From assembly GCF_014698045.1 (NCBI RefSeq), contig NZ_JACJSE010000007.1, positions 310,001-374,000 on the forward strand: a stretch of DNA of 64,000 nucleotides, in the 5' to 3' direction. Below the pieces are notes generated by a model that saw nothing but the letters and a program-made list of their open reading frames with translations, ran no database searches and was not told the DNA's origin. A program made the translations under genes and the position numbers. Each line of letters starts with the position of its first letter. Position 1 is the first letter of the stretch. Positions 25,229 to 34,249 of this stretch are shown here, in pieces. This stretch comes from Aulosira sp. FACHB-615 (GTDB lineage: Bacteria > Cyanobacteriota > Cyanobacteriia > Cyanobacteriales > Nostocaceae).

Positions 25229-27532
25229 ATGGAATTGAATTTACAACTTCCTAGCATTAATGTTACTAGCTTAAAAGAAGCGCCAATTCATACTTCTCGC
25301 CAAATCCAGCCCCACGGAATATTGTTAGTTTTGGCAGAACCAGAATTACAAATCTTACAAGTGAGTAATAATACCTGGGCTGTGTTCGGGATCGAACCCG
25401 AAGCAATGTTACAAAAGAAACTGGAAGATTTATTAGACTCTTATCAACTAGAAAGAATTAAAGCAGGGTTAGCCGAAGCTAATTTAGAGTTTATCAACCC
25501 GACCAAACTTTGGTTCCGCAAGAAGGGTGATGAATATATAGTTTTTGATGCAGTTTTTCACCGCAACTCAGAAGGCTGTTTAATTCTGGAACTAGAACCA
25601 ACATTTTCCCAAGAAAACATCCCATTCTTAAGTTTTTACCATCTAGCGAAGGCTTCTATTAACCAGTTAGAAAAAACTTCAAACCTGCGGGACTTTTGCC
25701 AAATCATTGTTCAAGAAGTGCGGAAGGTAACTGGTTTTGACCGGGTAATGTTATATAAATTTGATCATGATGGACATGGTTCAGTGATTGCCGAAGAAAA
25801 GCTAGAAACCCTAGAGCCTTATTTAGGTTTACATTATCCTGAATCAGATATTCCTAAACCAGCAAGAAAGTTATTTGCATCTAATTCTATTAGAATTATC
25901 CCGGATGCCAAAGCCGAACCAGTACAACTGATTCCCGCCATCAATCCAGTTAGTCAGCGTTCTGTAGATTTAACCAATTCTATTTTGAGAAGTGCGGCAT
26001 CTTGCCATCTGGAATATTTACATAATATGGGTGTGGGTGCTTCTTTAACTATCTCCTTAATTAAAGACCAAAAACTCTGGGGATTGATTGCTTGTCATCA
26101 TCAAACACCAAAATTTGTCTCCTATGAATTGCGGAAAGCCTGCGAATTTTTAGGACGAGTCATATTTGCAGAAATTTCTGCCAGAGAAGAAACAGAAGAT
26201 TACGACTATCGGATGAATTTGACACATATTCAATCGCTGTTGGTTGAATATATGTCTCAGGAAGAAAACTTCATTGATGGTTTAGTTAAACATCAGCCGA
26301 ATTTATTAGATTTAACCAGCGCCCAAGGTGCGGCTGTTTGTTTTGGCGATCGCTGTACACTTATAGGTGAAACTCCCGCCGAAGAAGACTTGAATTTCTT
26401 GGTACAGTGGTTAAAGAATAACGTCGATGAAGAAGTATTTTATACTAATTCTTTGCCCCAAGTTTATCCCGATGCGGAGAAATTTAAAAACGTTGCGAGT
26501 GGTTTATTAGCAATTCCCATTTCTAAACGCAATTATGTTTTGTGGTTCCGTCCTGAAGTCATTCAGACAGTGAATTGGGGTGGTGATCCTCATAAAGCAT
26601 TTGAAGTTAGCCAAACAAATGGCGATGTCCGCCTGTGTCCCCGCAAATCTTTTGAATTGTGGAAAGAAACAGTCAAACTGACATCTTTACCTTGGCAATA
26701 TGTGGAAATTAAAGCCGCATTGGAATTGCGAAAAGCAATTGTAAATATTGTCTTGCGCCAAGCCGATGAACTGGCTCAATTAGCCCAAGATTTAGAACGT
26801 TCTAACGCCGAATTGAAAAAATTTGCCTACGTTGCTTCCCATGACTTGCAAGAACCACTCAATCAAGTGGCGAATTATGTGCAGTTATTAGAGATGCGTT
26901 ATAACGAAGAACTGGACGAAGACGCGAAAGAATTTATTGGCTTCGCCGTTCAGGGTGTGAGTTTAATGCAGACTTTGATTGATGACGTACTAGCATACTC
27001 CAAAGTTGATACTCAAGCGATCGCATTTCAACTAACAGAAGTCGAAACCGCCTTAGAACACGCCCTCAGCAACTTACGACAGCGCATTGCTGAAACTGGT
27101 ACGGTAATTACTTATGATCCCTTACCCACAGTCATGGCTGGTAGTACCCAGTTAATGCAGTTATTTCAGAACTTGATTGCTAACGCCATCAAATTCCGTA
27201 GCGACAACCCACCCCGCATTCATGTAGGTGCAGAAAGATTAGAAGATGAATGGTTGTTCTGGGTACGCGATAATGGTATCGGTATAGAACCCAAATTTAG
27301 CGATCGCATTTTTGTCATCTTCCAACGCCTACACACCAGAGACGAGTATCCTGGTACGGGTATGGGTTTAGCTATATGTAAAAAAATTGCCGAATGTCAT
27401 CGAGGTCGCATCTGGGTAGAATCACAACTTGGTGAGGGAGCTACCTTCTACTTTACAATTCCAGTTGGAGGGCGCGAGCGTGAGCGTAGAAACGGAAGAC
27501 AAGCCCAAAACCATCTTTTTGGTCGAGGATAA
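25229..27532 (+). CDS. cphA: Cph1-type phytochrome histidine kinase CphA
   Basis: Red/far-red photoreceptor kinase, 767 aa. Order: N-terminal PAS (about 20-130, with HTSRQIQPHG), bilin-binding GAF (about 145-315), PHY (about 330-505), HisKA (about 530-595) and ATPase (about 640-750). The bilin-attaching cysteine is C259 in SAASCHLEYLHNMGVG, at the same position as in Synechocystis Cph1. The phosphoacceptor is H538 in ASHDLQEPLNQ. YPESDIPKPAR is the GAF tongue-contact motif. Having Cys259 makes it CphA type (phycocyanobilin) rather than CphB. The last ~18 residues (RERERRNGRQ...) overlap the next gene in another frame. Confidence 0.95.
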   Translation: MELNLQLPSINVTSLKEAPIHTSRQIQPHGILLVLAEPELQILQVSNNTWAVFGIEPEAMLQKKLEDLLDSYQLERIKAGLAEANLEFINPTKLWFRKKGDEYIVFDAVFHRNSEGCLILELEPTFSQENIPFLSFYHLAKASINQLEKTSNLRDFCQIIVQEVRKVTGFDRVMLYKFDHDGHGSVIAEEKLETLEPYLGLHYPESDIPKPARKLFASNSIRIIPDAKAEPVQLIPAINPVSQRSVDLTNSILRSAASCHLEYLHNMGVGASLTISLIKDQKLWGLIACHHQTPKFVSYELRKACEFLGRVIFAEISAREETEDYDYRMNLTHIQSLLVEYMSQEENFIDGLVKHQPNLLDLTSAQGAAVCFGDRCTLIGETPAEEDLNFLVQWLKNNVDEEVFYTNSLPQVYPDAEKFKNVASGLLAIPISKRNYVLWFRPEVIQTVNWGGDPHKAFEVSQTNGDVRLCPRKSFELWKETVKLTSLPWQYVEIKAALELRKAIVNIVLRQADELAQLAQDLERSNAELKKFAYVASHDLQEPLNQVANYVQLLEMRYNEELDEDAKEFIGFAVQGVSLMQTLIDDVLAYSKVDTQAIAFQLTEVETALEHALSNLRQRIAETGTVITYDPLPTVMAGSTQLMQLFQNLIANAIKFRSDNPPRIHVGAERLEDEWLFWVRDNGIGIEPKFSDRIFVIFQRLHTRDEYPGTGMGLAICKKIAECHRGRIWVESQLGEGATFYFTIPVGGRERERRNGRQAQNHLFGRG

Positions 27533-27926
27533 TAAAGCCGATATCCGCTTAATTCAAGAAGCATTGAAAAATAGCGCAGTCCCGCACGAAGTCGTGACAG
27601 TCAGAGACGGCGTGGATGCAATGGCCTTTTTACGCCAAGAAGGTGAATACGCTGATGCTCCCCGCCCCGACCTGATTCTGCTAGATTTAAACTTGCCTAG
27701 AAAAGATGGTCGAGAAGTTCTAGCAGAAATTAAAAACGACCCACTCCTGAAACGTATCCCCGTAGTTGTGCTGACAACCTCAAAAAACGAGGATGATATT
27801 TTTCACAGCTACGACTTACACGTTAACTGCTACATTACAAAATCTCGCAACCTCAGCCAACTCTTCCAAATCGTCAAAGGTATCGAAGATTTTTGGCTAT
27901 CTACCGTCACCTTACCTTCAGAGTAA
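27480..27926 (+). CDS. rcpA: Phytochrome response regulator RcpA
   Basis: Single-domain CheY-like receiver that takes the phosphoryl group from the phytochrome. GTG at 27480 gives 149 aa, with TTGGAGG 8-9 bases upstream; frames from 27429 are possible but lie deep inside cphA. VEDNKADIR supplies the acidic pocket and D69 in LLDLNLPRKDG is the phosphoacceptor, one residue from Asp68 of Rcp1. LTTSKNEDDI and the swapped Ile-Thr-Lys site (CYITKSRNL) are family marks. It overlaps the cphA stop codon by 53 bases, implying coupled translation. Confidence 0.92.
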   Translation: MSVETEDKPKTIFLVEDNKADIRLIQEALKNSAVPHEVVTVRDGVDAMAFLRQEGEYADAPRPDLILLDLNLPRKDGREVLAEIKNDPLLKRIPVVVLTTSKNEDDIFHSYDLHVNCYITKSRNLSQLFQIVKGIEDFWLSTVTLPSE

Positions 27927-27929
27927 TTA

Positions 27930-28033
27930 GATGGGTGTAAGGGTGTAAGGGTGCATGGGTGCAGAGGAGAAATTTACCCTACTCCCTACTCCCTACTCCC
28001 CACTCCCTACTCCCCACTCCCTACTCCCCCTTC
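27930..28033. repeat. Tandem repeats GGGTGTAA and CTACTCCC
   Basis: About four GGGTGTAAG/GGGTGCATG units, then eight or so CTACTCCC/CCACTCCC heptamers, between rcpA and the next kinase gene. Same repeat family as 17590-17620 and 63134-63174. Confidence 0.9.
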
Positions 28034-28055
28034 CCAGGGCTTGAAATAAAAAACT

Positions 28056-29216
28056 ATGGCTGGAAGCTTAGTAAAAATCTTGTTAATTGAAGACAATCTG
28101 GCAGAAGCTAGGTTATTGCAAGAGTTTTTGCAGCAAGCCGACGCTAAAGAATTTGTGCTAGTTCATGTCAAGCGATTACAAGAAGCAATCAATAAACTCA
28201 AAAGCAGCGATTACGACATCATATTACTTGACTTGACTCTACCCGACAGTCAAGGATTATCATCTTTGCCAGTCTTGATTAATTGTGCGCCCAGCGTGCC
28301 AATTGTGGTACTCACAAATACTAACGACGAAGAACTAGCGATTGAAGCAGTCAGAGAAGGAGCGCAAGATTATTTAGTCAAGCGCCAAGTCAATGTTCAT
28401 ACCTTAGTTCGTTCTATCTGTTATGCGATCGAGCGTAAACAGCTTTTAGAAACATTACGCCAAGTTAATCAAACATTACAAGTACAAGTTAAAGAAAGTA
28501 CCGCCGAACTAGTGAAAGCTAACGAAATTAACCAGTTCAGATCAGAATTAGTTTCCATGCTTTCTCATGATATTCGTCAACCGCTAAATACTATCCTCTT
28601 AGCCGCCGGATTACTTCAAAATAACGAAGATAAATTAACTCAAGAAAAAAAACGCAATCATTTACAAATGATTCGCGCAGCTATTAAGAACATGGCGCGA
28701 ATGTTAGACGAAGTGTCTGTAATTGATAGGGTTGACTCTGGGAAATTTCCCTGTGACCTTGAGCCATTAGATTTAGAAGGATTTTGTCGCCAATTAGTTT
28801 ATGAAGCGCAATTAAATATCAAAGAAAAAAATTTAAATCTGGTATTTACCAGTTATGGAGAATTAGCTGAAGCAGTTTGGGATGAAACTCTACTACGCCA
28901 CATTCTAGGCAATTTATTAGGCAATGCCATTAAATATTCTCTACCTAATGGCAAAATTCAGTTTGAACTAATTAGCCAAGAAAACTCCGTCATGTTCCGG
29001 TTTCAAGATTGGGGAATCGGTATCCCGAAACAAGACCAAAAGCGGATGTTCCAACCTTTCCAACGTGCCGAAAACGTCGGGGGAATTCCTGGGACTGGCT
29101 TAGGTTTGGCAATTGTAAAAAAGTGTGTCGATGCCCATAACGGCGAAATTATGCTCAACAGCGAGGTAGGAGTCGGCACAACTTTTATCGTCACTCTACC
29201 TTTGATTAAGCTGTAA
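28056..29216 (+). CDS. Receiver-first histidine kinase (REC-HisKA-HATPase)
   Basis: 386 aa soluble kinase controlled by its own N-terminal receiver. REC about 5-125 with LIEDN and phosphoacceptor D59 (LLDLTLPDSQG); coiled coil about 130-160; HisKA with H171 in MLSHDIRQPLNTI; ATPase domain about 235-385 with GNLLGNAIKYS and GTGLGLAIVK. It lies downstream of cphA-rcpA on the same strand, separated only by tandem repeats, so it may act in the same light pathway (a phosphorelay from CphA or a parallel branch). No output domain, so it must pass the signal on. Confidence 0.9.
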   Translation: MAGSLVKILLIEDNLAEARLLQEFLQQADAKEFVLVHVKRLQEAINKLKSSDYDIILLDLTLPDSQGLSSLPVLINCAPSVPIVVLTNTNDEELAIEAVREGAQDYLVKRQVNVHTLVRSICYAIERKQLLETLRQVNQTLQVQVKESTAELVKANEINQFRSELVSMLSHDIRQPLNTILLAAGLLQNNEDKLTQEKKRNHLQMIRAAIKNMARMLDEVSVIDRVDSGKFPCDLEPLDLEGFCRQLVYEAQLNIKEKNLNLVFTSYGELAEAVWDETLLRHILGNLLGNAIKYSLPNGKIQFELISQENSVMFRFQDWGIGIPKQDQKRMFQPFQRAENVGGIPGTGLGLAIVKKCVDAHNGEIMLNSEVGVGTTFIVTLPLIKL

Positions 29217-29278
29217 ACGCCAAAAAAGTCTGTTAAACTATCGCCAAATCATTCCATCAATTAATATAGGGAAAAAAT

Positions 29279-30247
29279 ATGGCATTAGGTAGATTAGTTA
29301 ACGGACAATGGACAACTGTCTGGACAGAACGGAATGAGAAAGGCGAATTTCAGCGAATGCCAACACAGTTTCATCATAAAATTACCGCAGATGGCGCTAG
29401 TGGATTTAGAGCAGAAGCCGATAGATATCATTTGTATGTTTCTTTAGGTTGTCCTTGGGCGCATCGCACTGTTTTATTACGTGCTTTAAAAGGGTTAGAA
29501 AAAGTGATTGGTCTTTCTATCGTTGACCCTGTAATTAGTGAACAAGGATGGAAATTTTCGGATAAACAAGGATGTATTCGAGACAAAGTTAACCAAGCTG
29601 ATTATCTTTGGCAAATTTACACCAAGGCAAATCCCACTTATACCGGAAGAGTTACCGTTCCAGTACTGTGGGATAAACATACAAACAGCATTATCAATAA
29701 TGAATCTCGGCAAATTATCCAAATATTAAATACAGAATTTAATTTCTTTGCTGAGAAAATGGTTGATTTTTATCCCAAATCCCTACAAGCTGTCATTGAT
29801 AAAACCATTGATGCTATTTACCAGCCGATCAATAATGGTGTGTATCGCGTTGGTTTTGCCACAACCCAAACGGCTTATGAACAAGCCATGAAAGAATTAT
29901 TCTTGGCTATGGAACATTGGGAAAATGTTTTAGGTAAACAGCCATATCTCTGCGGTGAAGAAATTACCTTAGCCGATTGGTGTATGTTTACGACTTTGTT
30001 TAGATATGATTTAGCATATTATAGCTTGTTTAAGTGTAACTTGAAGCGGTTAGTGGAATATCCCAATCTCTGGAATTATTGCCGGGAGCTATATCAATAT
30101 CCTGGTGTGAAACAATGGTGTAATATTAGTCATATCAAACAACTGTATTATGTAGGTCTACCAGAATTAAATCCGAGTGGAGTGATGCCAGTAGGCCCGA
30201 TAATTAATTTTGACTTACCTTATAAATGCCGCGATCGCCAAATCTAG
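29279..30247 (+). CDS. Glutathionyl-hydroquinone reductase (Xi-class glutathione transferase)
   Basis: Reduces glutathionyl-hydroquinones with glutathione. 322 aa, the typical length. N-terminal thioredoxin-like domain carries C58 in SLGCPWAHR, the catalytic Cys of the Xi/YqjG/ECM4 class, and NNESRQIIQ for glutathione binding. The C-terminal helical domain has ITLADWCMFTTLFRYD. Ribosome site GGGAAA 5 bases before the ATG. A small DUF3592 gene starts 25 bases after it. Confidence 0.92.
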   Translation: MALGRLVNGQWTTVWTERNEKGEFQRMPTQFHHKITADGASGFRAEADRYHLYVSLGCPWAHRTVLLRALKGLEKVIGLSIVDPVISEQGWKFSDKQGCIRDKVNQADYLWQIYTKANPTYTGRVTVPVLWDKHTNSIINNESRQIIQILNTEFNFFAEKMVDFYPKSLQAVIDKTIDAIYQPINNGVYRVGFATTQTAYEQAMKELFLAMEHWENVLGKQPYLCGEEITLADWCMFTTLFRYDLAYYSLFKCNLKRLVEYPNLWNYCRELYQYPGVKQWCNISHIKQLYYVGLPELNPSGVMPVGPIINFDLPYKCRDRQI

Positions 30248-30271
30248 ATATTTTACTCAAGTCTCAAATAT

Positions 30272-30724
30272 ATGCCAAATCAAGATGTCACCTTTTTTCG
30301 CATATTTGGTTCTATATTTGCGGGGATTGGTAGTATTTTTTTGATCACAGGTATCATCATTGCTATAGATACTCGCAGTTTCTCCAAAAATTCTATCCCC
30401 GCCCAAGGAACTGTGATTAACGTAGTTAAACATAAATCTAGAGATAGTAAAGGGCGTTCTTCTACTATTTATTACCCAGTCATCAAATTTACAGCAAATT
30501 CTGGTAAAGTAGTAGAATTTGAAGCTGGTAGCGGCAGTAACCCCCCAGCATATTCTCCAGGACAACAAGTAAAAATTCTCTACAATCCCCAAGAGCCAGA
30601 ATCTGCTGCAATTCACTCTTGGTTTGATTTATGGTTTTTACCTACAATGTTTATTGGTATGGGTTCACTGTTTGTTGTAATTGGGGGAATCCCATTAATA
30701 AAATCATTCCTACCTAGAAGCTAA
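30272..30724 (+). CDS. DUF3592 membrane protein
   Basis: 150 aa with membrane spans at about 8-30 and 120-143. The soluble middle has the DUF3592 pattern: AQGTVINVVKHKSRDSKGRS, YYPVIKFTANSG, YSPGQQVKILYNPQEPE. This family occurs widely, and its function is unknown. Same strand as the preceding reductase, 25 bases on, so probably co-transcribed. Confidence 0.85.
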   Translation: MPNQDVTFFRIFGSIFAGIGSIFLITGIIIAIDTRSFSKNSIPAQGTVINVVKHKSRDSKGRSSTIYYPVIKFTANSGKVVEFEAGSGSNPPAYSPGQQVKILYNPQEPESAAIHSWFDLWFLPTMFIGMGSLFVVIGGIPLIKSFLPRS

Positions 30725-30754
30725 AACAGAGAGCGATCGCTGATAATATTAATC

Positions 30755-31273
30755 TTAACTTTTCACATTATACGTAACTTGCACTAACCCTGAATCATAA
30801 CTTTTCACATTTCGCAACTCCAGTTTTGTAGCGATACTTGAGTCCTTAATAATTAATGGAATCCCACTGCCTAAAATAATGGGATGAATTGAGAGAATTA
30901 TCTCATCAATCAAATTATGCTGTAAAAAATAATGAATTGTCTGCCCTCCGCCAACTAACCAAATCACACCACCACGAGATTGACGTAAATTTGTTATAAA
31001 ATTAACCCAATCATCATTGATAAATATTGCGTTATTCTCTGCTTTACCTTGCAGAGTATGAGAAAGTACAAAAACTTCTTGTTCACTGTATGGATATTCA
31101 TCAAAACCCAGTACTTGCTGATAAGTCTTGTGACCCATAATTAATGTATCAACTTCAGCAATAAACTCAGAGTAACCATAGTCTTGGTCTGTAAATAGCC
31201 AATCTATTTCCCCTGATTCTCTAGCAATATATCCATCAAGGCTAGACGCAATAAATAAACTAATTTTTCGCAT
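30755..31273 (-). CDS. Dihydrofolate reductase family protein (RibD C-terminal-like)
   Basis: 172 aa, NADPH-binding reductase fold. N-terminus KISLFIASSLDGYIA and the motifs DTLIMGHKTYQQV, VFVLSHT and GVIWLVGGGQTIHYFL are those of the YwjB/YyaP-type RibD_C family. Substrate not predictable; not a confirmed folate enzyme. Its ATG is 23 bases from the ATG of the divergent menH, so their promoters must overlap or lie within the genes. Confidence 0.88.
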   Translation of the reverse strand: MRKISLFIASSLDGYIARESGEIDWLFTDQDYGYSEFIAEVDTLIMGHKTYQQVLGFDEYPYSEQEVFVLSHTLQGKAENNAIFINDDWVNFITNLRQSRGGVIWLVGGGQTIHYFLQHNLIDEIILSIHPIILGSGIPLIIKDSSIATKLELRNVKSYDSGLVQVTYNVKS

Positions 31274-31296
31274 AAAATTTGTATAAATTTAATAGT

Positions 31297-32106
31297 ATGG
31301 GAGAAAATTATAAATTTCACTATCAATTAGTTAGCCATCCAAATAAACCATATATTATTTTTCTACATGGTTTTATTGGTCAGCTAGATGAATTTGACGA
31401 AGTTATACAACTTCTGGGTACAGAATTTTCTTATCTCACTGTTGACCTTCCCGGACATGGTAAAACTCAAGTATTTGGTGAAGATAAATACTATAACATT
31501 GAACAAACTGCTCAAGCATTAATTAATTTATTAGATGAATTGCATATACCCAAATGCTTTTTAGTTGGTTATTCAATGGGTGGAAGATTAGCCTTATACC
31601 TAACTTTATATTTTCCTGAGCGTTTTGACAAAGTTATCTTAGAATCAGCATCTCCAGGTTTAGTTACAGAACAAGAACGAATAGAAAGAATTAAAAAAGA
31701 TGAACAAATAGCCAGAAAACTCTTAAGATGTGTTTCTAAGAGTGAATTTCGAGAATTTTTATTAAACTGGTATAATCAGCCAATTTTTGGTTCTATCAAA
31801 AATCATCCAGGATTTGACAGAATGTTAGCCAGCCGATTACAAAATCAACCGCTTGAGTTAGCTAAATCACTCAGAATTATGGGGACAGGTAGTCAACTGT
31901 CGTTATGGCATAAACTCGAAAAGAATACAGTCTTTTTGCTTTTACTAGTAGGTCATAATGATGATAAGTTTATCAATATCAATACAGAAATGGCGATAAA
32001 ATGCCCATTTGCTCAATTAAAAATAATTAGTAATTCTGCTCATAATATTCATTTAGAAAATACTCCAGAATTTGTGCAGTATATTCAAGACTTTTTAGCA
32101 GGATAA
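31297..32106 (+). CDS. menH: SHCHC synthase MenH-like alpha/beta hydrolase
   Basis: Likely 2-succinyl-6-hydroxy-2,4-cyclohexadiene-1-carboxylate synthase of phylloquinone (photosystem I quinone) biosynthesis. 269 aa from the ATG at 31297; a TTG six codons earlier is less likely. Motifs: IIFLHGFIGQLDEF (oxyanion loop), VDLPGHGKT, nucleophile S93 in VGYSMGGRLAL, and the His of NSAHNIHLENTPEF. GxSMGGR is characteristic of MenH. No other men gene is close, as is usual in cyanobacteria. Confidence 0.82.
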   Translation: MGENYKFHYQLVSHPNKPYIIFLHGFIGQLDEFDEVIQLLGTEFSYLTVDLPGHGKTQVFGEDKYYNIEQTAQALINLLDELHIPKCFLVGYSMGGRLALYLTLYFPERFDKVILESASPGLVTEQERIERIKKDEQIARKLLRCVSKSEFREFLLNWYNQPIFGSIKNHPGFDRMLASRLQNQPLELAKSLRIMGTGSQLSLWHKLEKNTVFLLLLVGHNDDKFININTEMAIKCPFAQLKIISNSAHNIHLENTPEFVQYIQDFLAG

Positions 32107-32246
32107 TTAAATTTATAGCCTGTTGATGTAAAAAATATCTGCGTCCATCTGTCTTGAAAAGTTTGCTCAAGTCGGCAGAGCCGCCCACGCAACTTTTCGC
32201 TGCGTCTATCGGCGGTTAATTACTCTTTATTTGTCCAGGAATATCT
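32107..32246. other. Gap with a 50-bp GTCTTGAAAAGTTT palindromic element
   Basis: Between the convergent menH and Uma2 genes. 32151-32200 begins GTCTTGAAAAGTTT and ends AACTTTTCGC, the same ends as the 47-bp element inserted in the nuclease gene at 63493-63539. Read as an intergenic copy of the same small mobile repeat. Confidence 0.6.
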
Positions 32247-32825
32247 TTAAGACCAAATTTTTTGCAGATTGATGACAAATCCAGATAATACATTTTCACC
32301 AGAAAGAACTTGAGGCGATTTTAAAACTTCCACCTCTCGTCCTGGACGATATATTTCTACTTCTTGTTGCTTGCGATTAAATAACCAACCTAATCGGCAG
32401 CCATTTGCCATATATTCAGTCATTTTAGCTTGAATTTTTGCCAAAGAATCAGATGGTGACATAATCTCAATGACAAAATCTGGACACAAGGGAATAAACC
32501 TTTCTCTTTGTTCTTTACTCAAAGCATCCCAACGAGATTTTTCTACCCAAGAAACATCAGGAGAACGGTCAGCACCATTTGGTAAAGTAAATCCAGTAGA
32601 AGAATCAAAAACTTCTCCAGCTCGTGTTTGTTCATTCCACAAAGCGACTTGCAGAATTAAATTAACATTACTTCTGCCTGTTTCTCCTCCCGTTGGGGGC
32701 ATAATAATTAATTCTCCCTGAACATTGCGTTCTAATTTTAAATCTGGATTTTCTGTACATAGGCGGTAAAATTCCTCTCTTGTGAGTTTAATTACAGAAT
32801 CAAGATTTAATGTTATTGCTGTCAT
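32247..32825 (-). CDS. Uma2 family endonuclease-like protein
   Basis: 192 aa from the ATG at 32825; a start eight codons earlier is possible. Uma2 proteins have a PD-(D/E)XK nuclease fold and are massively expanded in cyanobacteria; their function is unknown. Seen here: EEFYRLCTENPDLKLE, MPPTGGETGRSN, STGFTLPNGADRSPDVSWVE, and the core CPDFVIEIMSPSDSLAKIQAK with Asp and Glu of the catalytic centre. Single gene, not obviously in an operon. Confidence 0.92.
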   Translation of the reverse strand: MTAITLNLDSVIKLTREEFYRLCTENPDLKLERNVQGELIIMPPTGGETGRSNVNLILQVALWNEQTRAGEVFDSSTGFTLPNGADRSPDVSWVEKSRWDALSKEQRERFIPLCPDFVIEIMSPSDSLAKIQAKMTEYMANGCRLGWLFNRKQQEVEIYRPGREVEVLKSPQVLSGENVLSGFVINLQKIWS

Positions 32826-32907
32826 TGTAAGACTACCATTTTTAATCATTGACTGAAAAATTCAAGACAGATAACGCATCTTCATATTAACATTAAAGGG
32901 AGTTTAC

Positions 32908-33612
32908 TTAAGGAGTTGGTGCGACATTTACTGATGTTGATTGATTAGCTGCGGCTAATTCTTCTTTTAACATTTTCTGATAAATCTTAGGTAAAGAACT
33001 ACTGATAGAATTTGTTTCAATTCCATATCCTAAACTTGTCCAAGTCGGAGATAAACGGCGTAAAACATCATTTATTTTGCCTTGACGCAAAAGTTTAGAA
33101 ATATCCACACCCCAAACTTGATTATCGTTTAACCAACGATAAACTACTACATCTTGAAATTCTGGTTCAAAACTATAAGAAGTCCAAAACACCATTCTCG
33201 CTGGGCTGGGATGATATCGGGGTGCGATATTAAACCAAGTAGTATTGATAATTTGATATCTGCCCGCAGCTGTAGAACAATTACCTGTGTTTGGCCCGGT
33301 AACGATAGTGACGCAGATTTCTGGGTGACGACTTAAGTCTGTAACTTGTTGTCCACCATACAACAGAGAGTAGGGACGGTTCCCATTAGCTTCGCTGGCG
33401 GAAATGGTTCGCATCAAGGCGCGGATATAGGGGTCGCCGCCTTTCATAACTAGCGGTGGTTGATTATCATTAAAGACAGGATCAGAAGGCGATCGCAAGT
33501 CTCCAAAGATATACCACTGTAACAAGCATATAAAAGCCAGTAGCGCCGCGATCGGCCCAATTAATTTTTCAACCCCTTTCAATTCAAACTTTTTCAGAAT
33601 CCGACTCCTCAC
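32908..33612 (-). CDS. Membrane-anchored lysozyme-like protein (GH104-type muramidase)
   Basis: Probable peptidoglycan hydrolase facing the periplasm. I start at the GTG at 33612 (VRSRILKKFELKG, 234 aa), with GAAGAAAG 4-11 bases upstream. The frame is open further, but that extension overlaps the neighbouring nuclease pseudogene. One membrane anchor (about 18-36) precedes the domain: IRALMRTISASEANGN, SLLYGGQQVTDLSRHP and AAGRYQIINTTWF, the conserved core of lambda-endolysin-like GH104 enzymes with the catalytic Glu in SASEANG. Could serve in cell-wall remodelling; an old prophage origin is not supported by neighbours. Confidence 0.8.
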   Translation of the reverse strand: MRSRILKKFELKGVEKLIGPIAALLAFICLLQWYIFGDLRSPSDPVFNDNQPPLVMKGGDPYIRALMRTISASEANGNRPYSLLYGGQQVTDLSRHPEICVTIVTGPNTGNCSTAAGRYQIINTTWFNIAPRYHPSPARMVFWTSYSFEPEFQDVVVYRWLNDNQVWGVDISKLLRQGKINDVLRRLSPTWTSLGYGIETNSISSSLPKIYQKMLKEELAAANQSTSVNVAPTP

Positions 33613-33650
33613 TTGACTTTCTTCAATACTAACTAATGCAACACTGGTTA

Positions 33651-34109
33651 CATTTCTCACGATTATGGTGTACAAGTTTGAACAATTAACCAGAACGGAG
33701 GTTGAGTCAATGCTGGGAATTACACTCAAAGAAACCAGAGTTTACCGAGAAATTAAAGAAGAAGGACGTGAAGAGGGCAGAGAACAAGGGCGTGAAGAAG
33801 GTCGAGAACAAGCAACAGTTAATCTGATTCTTCGATTGCTAAGTAACCACGCAAAATTAATTACAGTCATTGCGAGCGAAGCGAAGCAATCCCAGCCCTT
33901 GCGATTGCTTCATTTCGCTTCGCTCCATTCGCAATGACTTTGTGTAATTAATTATGTTTAACTACTTAACCAAGCGGTTTGGCGAATTATCGGAAGAAAT
34001 GCGCTCTAAGATTGCTGGTTTGCCTTTGCCTGTTCTGGAAGAGGTAAGCGAAGCATTGTTAGATTTTACTAATTTGGCTGATTTACAGGCTTGGTTAGAC
34101 AAGCGATAG
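33651..34109 (+). pseudogene. Rpn/PD-(D/E)XK nuclease-type gene, 5'-truncated and split by a MITE
   Basis: Only the C-terminal third of a family common in cyanobacteria is left: MVYKFEQLTRTEVESMLGIT, a charged repeat (EEGREEGREQGREEGREQ), then a DUF4351-like tail. The tail is cut at 33841 by a 125-bp element and resumes at 33969 as KRFGELSEEMRSKIAGLP to WLDKR and a stop at 34107-34109. Deleting the element plus one TA copy rejoins LILRLL-TKRFGEL in frame. The 5' side is lost: similarity to the copy at the window's right end begins at about 33651, next to the lysozyme gene. Confidence 0.85.
33842..33966. mobile_element. 125-bp palindromic MITE inserted in the nuclease gene, TA target duplication
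   Basis: Long imperfect palindrome with TAATTAATTACA and GTCATTGCGAGCGAAGCGAAG arms (ends AGTA...TACT), flanked by TA at 33840-33841 and 33967-33968. Removing it with one TA restores the host reading frame to the base. TA duplication is typical of elements moved by IS630/Tc1-mariner transposases. Confidence 0.85.
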
Positions 34110-34202
34110 ATGAAACTCAGGAGCGATCGCCTTTCATGCACTCCAATTCTAAATCCGAACTAAACAACCCAAAAATCCTAGTCGTACAATAAACTAAATA
34201 AA

Positions 34203-34225
34203 GTACGTAACCGATATTTACGTAC
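34203..34225. promoter_or_regulatory. Inverted repeat upstream of ahcY
   Basis: Perfect 8-bp arms GTACGTAA/TTACGTAC with a 7-base spacer, 25-47 bases before the ahcY ATG and followed by ATTTTTTACG. Could be an operator or an attenuator hairpin. No known regulator matched. Confidence 0.4.
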
Positions 34226-34249
34226 ATTTTTTACGTTTTTGAGGAACTT

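Noticed and set aside
25381..25405. tRNA-like TTCGGGATCGAACCCGAA stretch
   Set aside because: Lies inside the PAS coding region of cphA and has no tRNA arms around it. No tRNA or rRNA gene could be found in the window.
34110..34249. SAH riboswitch upstream of ahcY
   Set aside because: Only a simple 8-bp inverted repeat is present; the known SAH-riboswitch pseudoknot pattern was not seen, and such switches are mostly known from other phyla.
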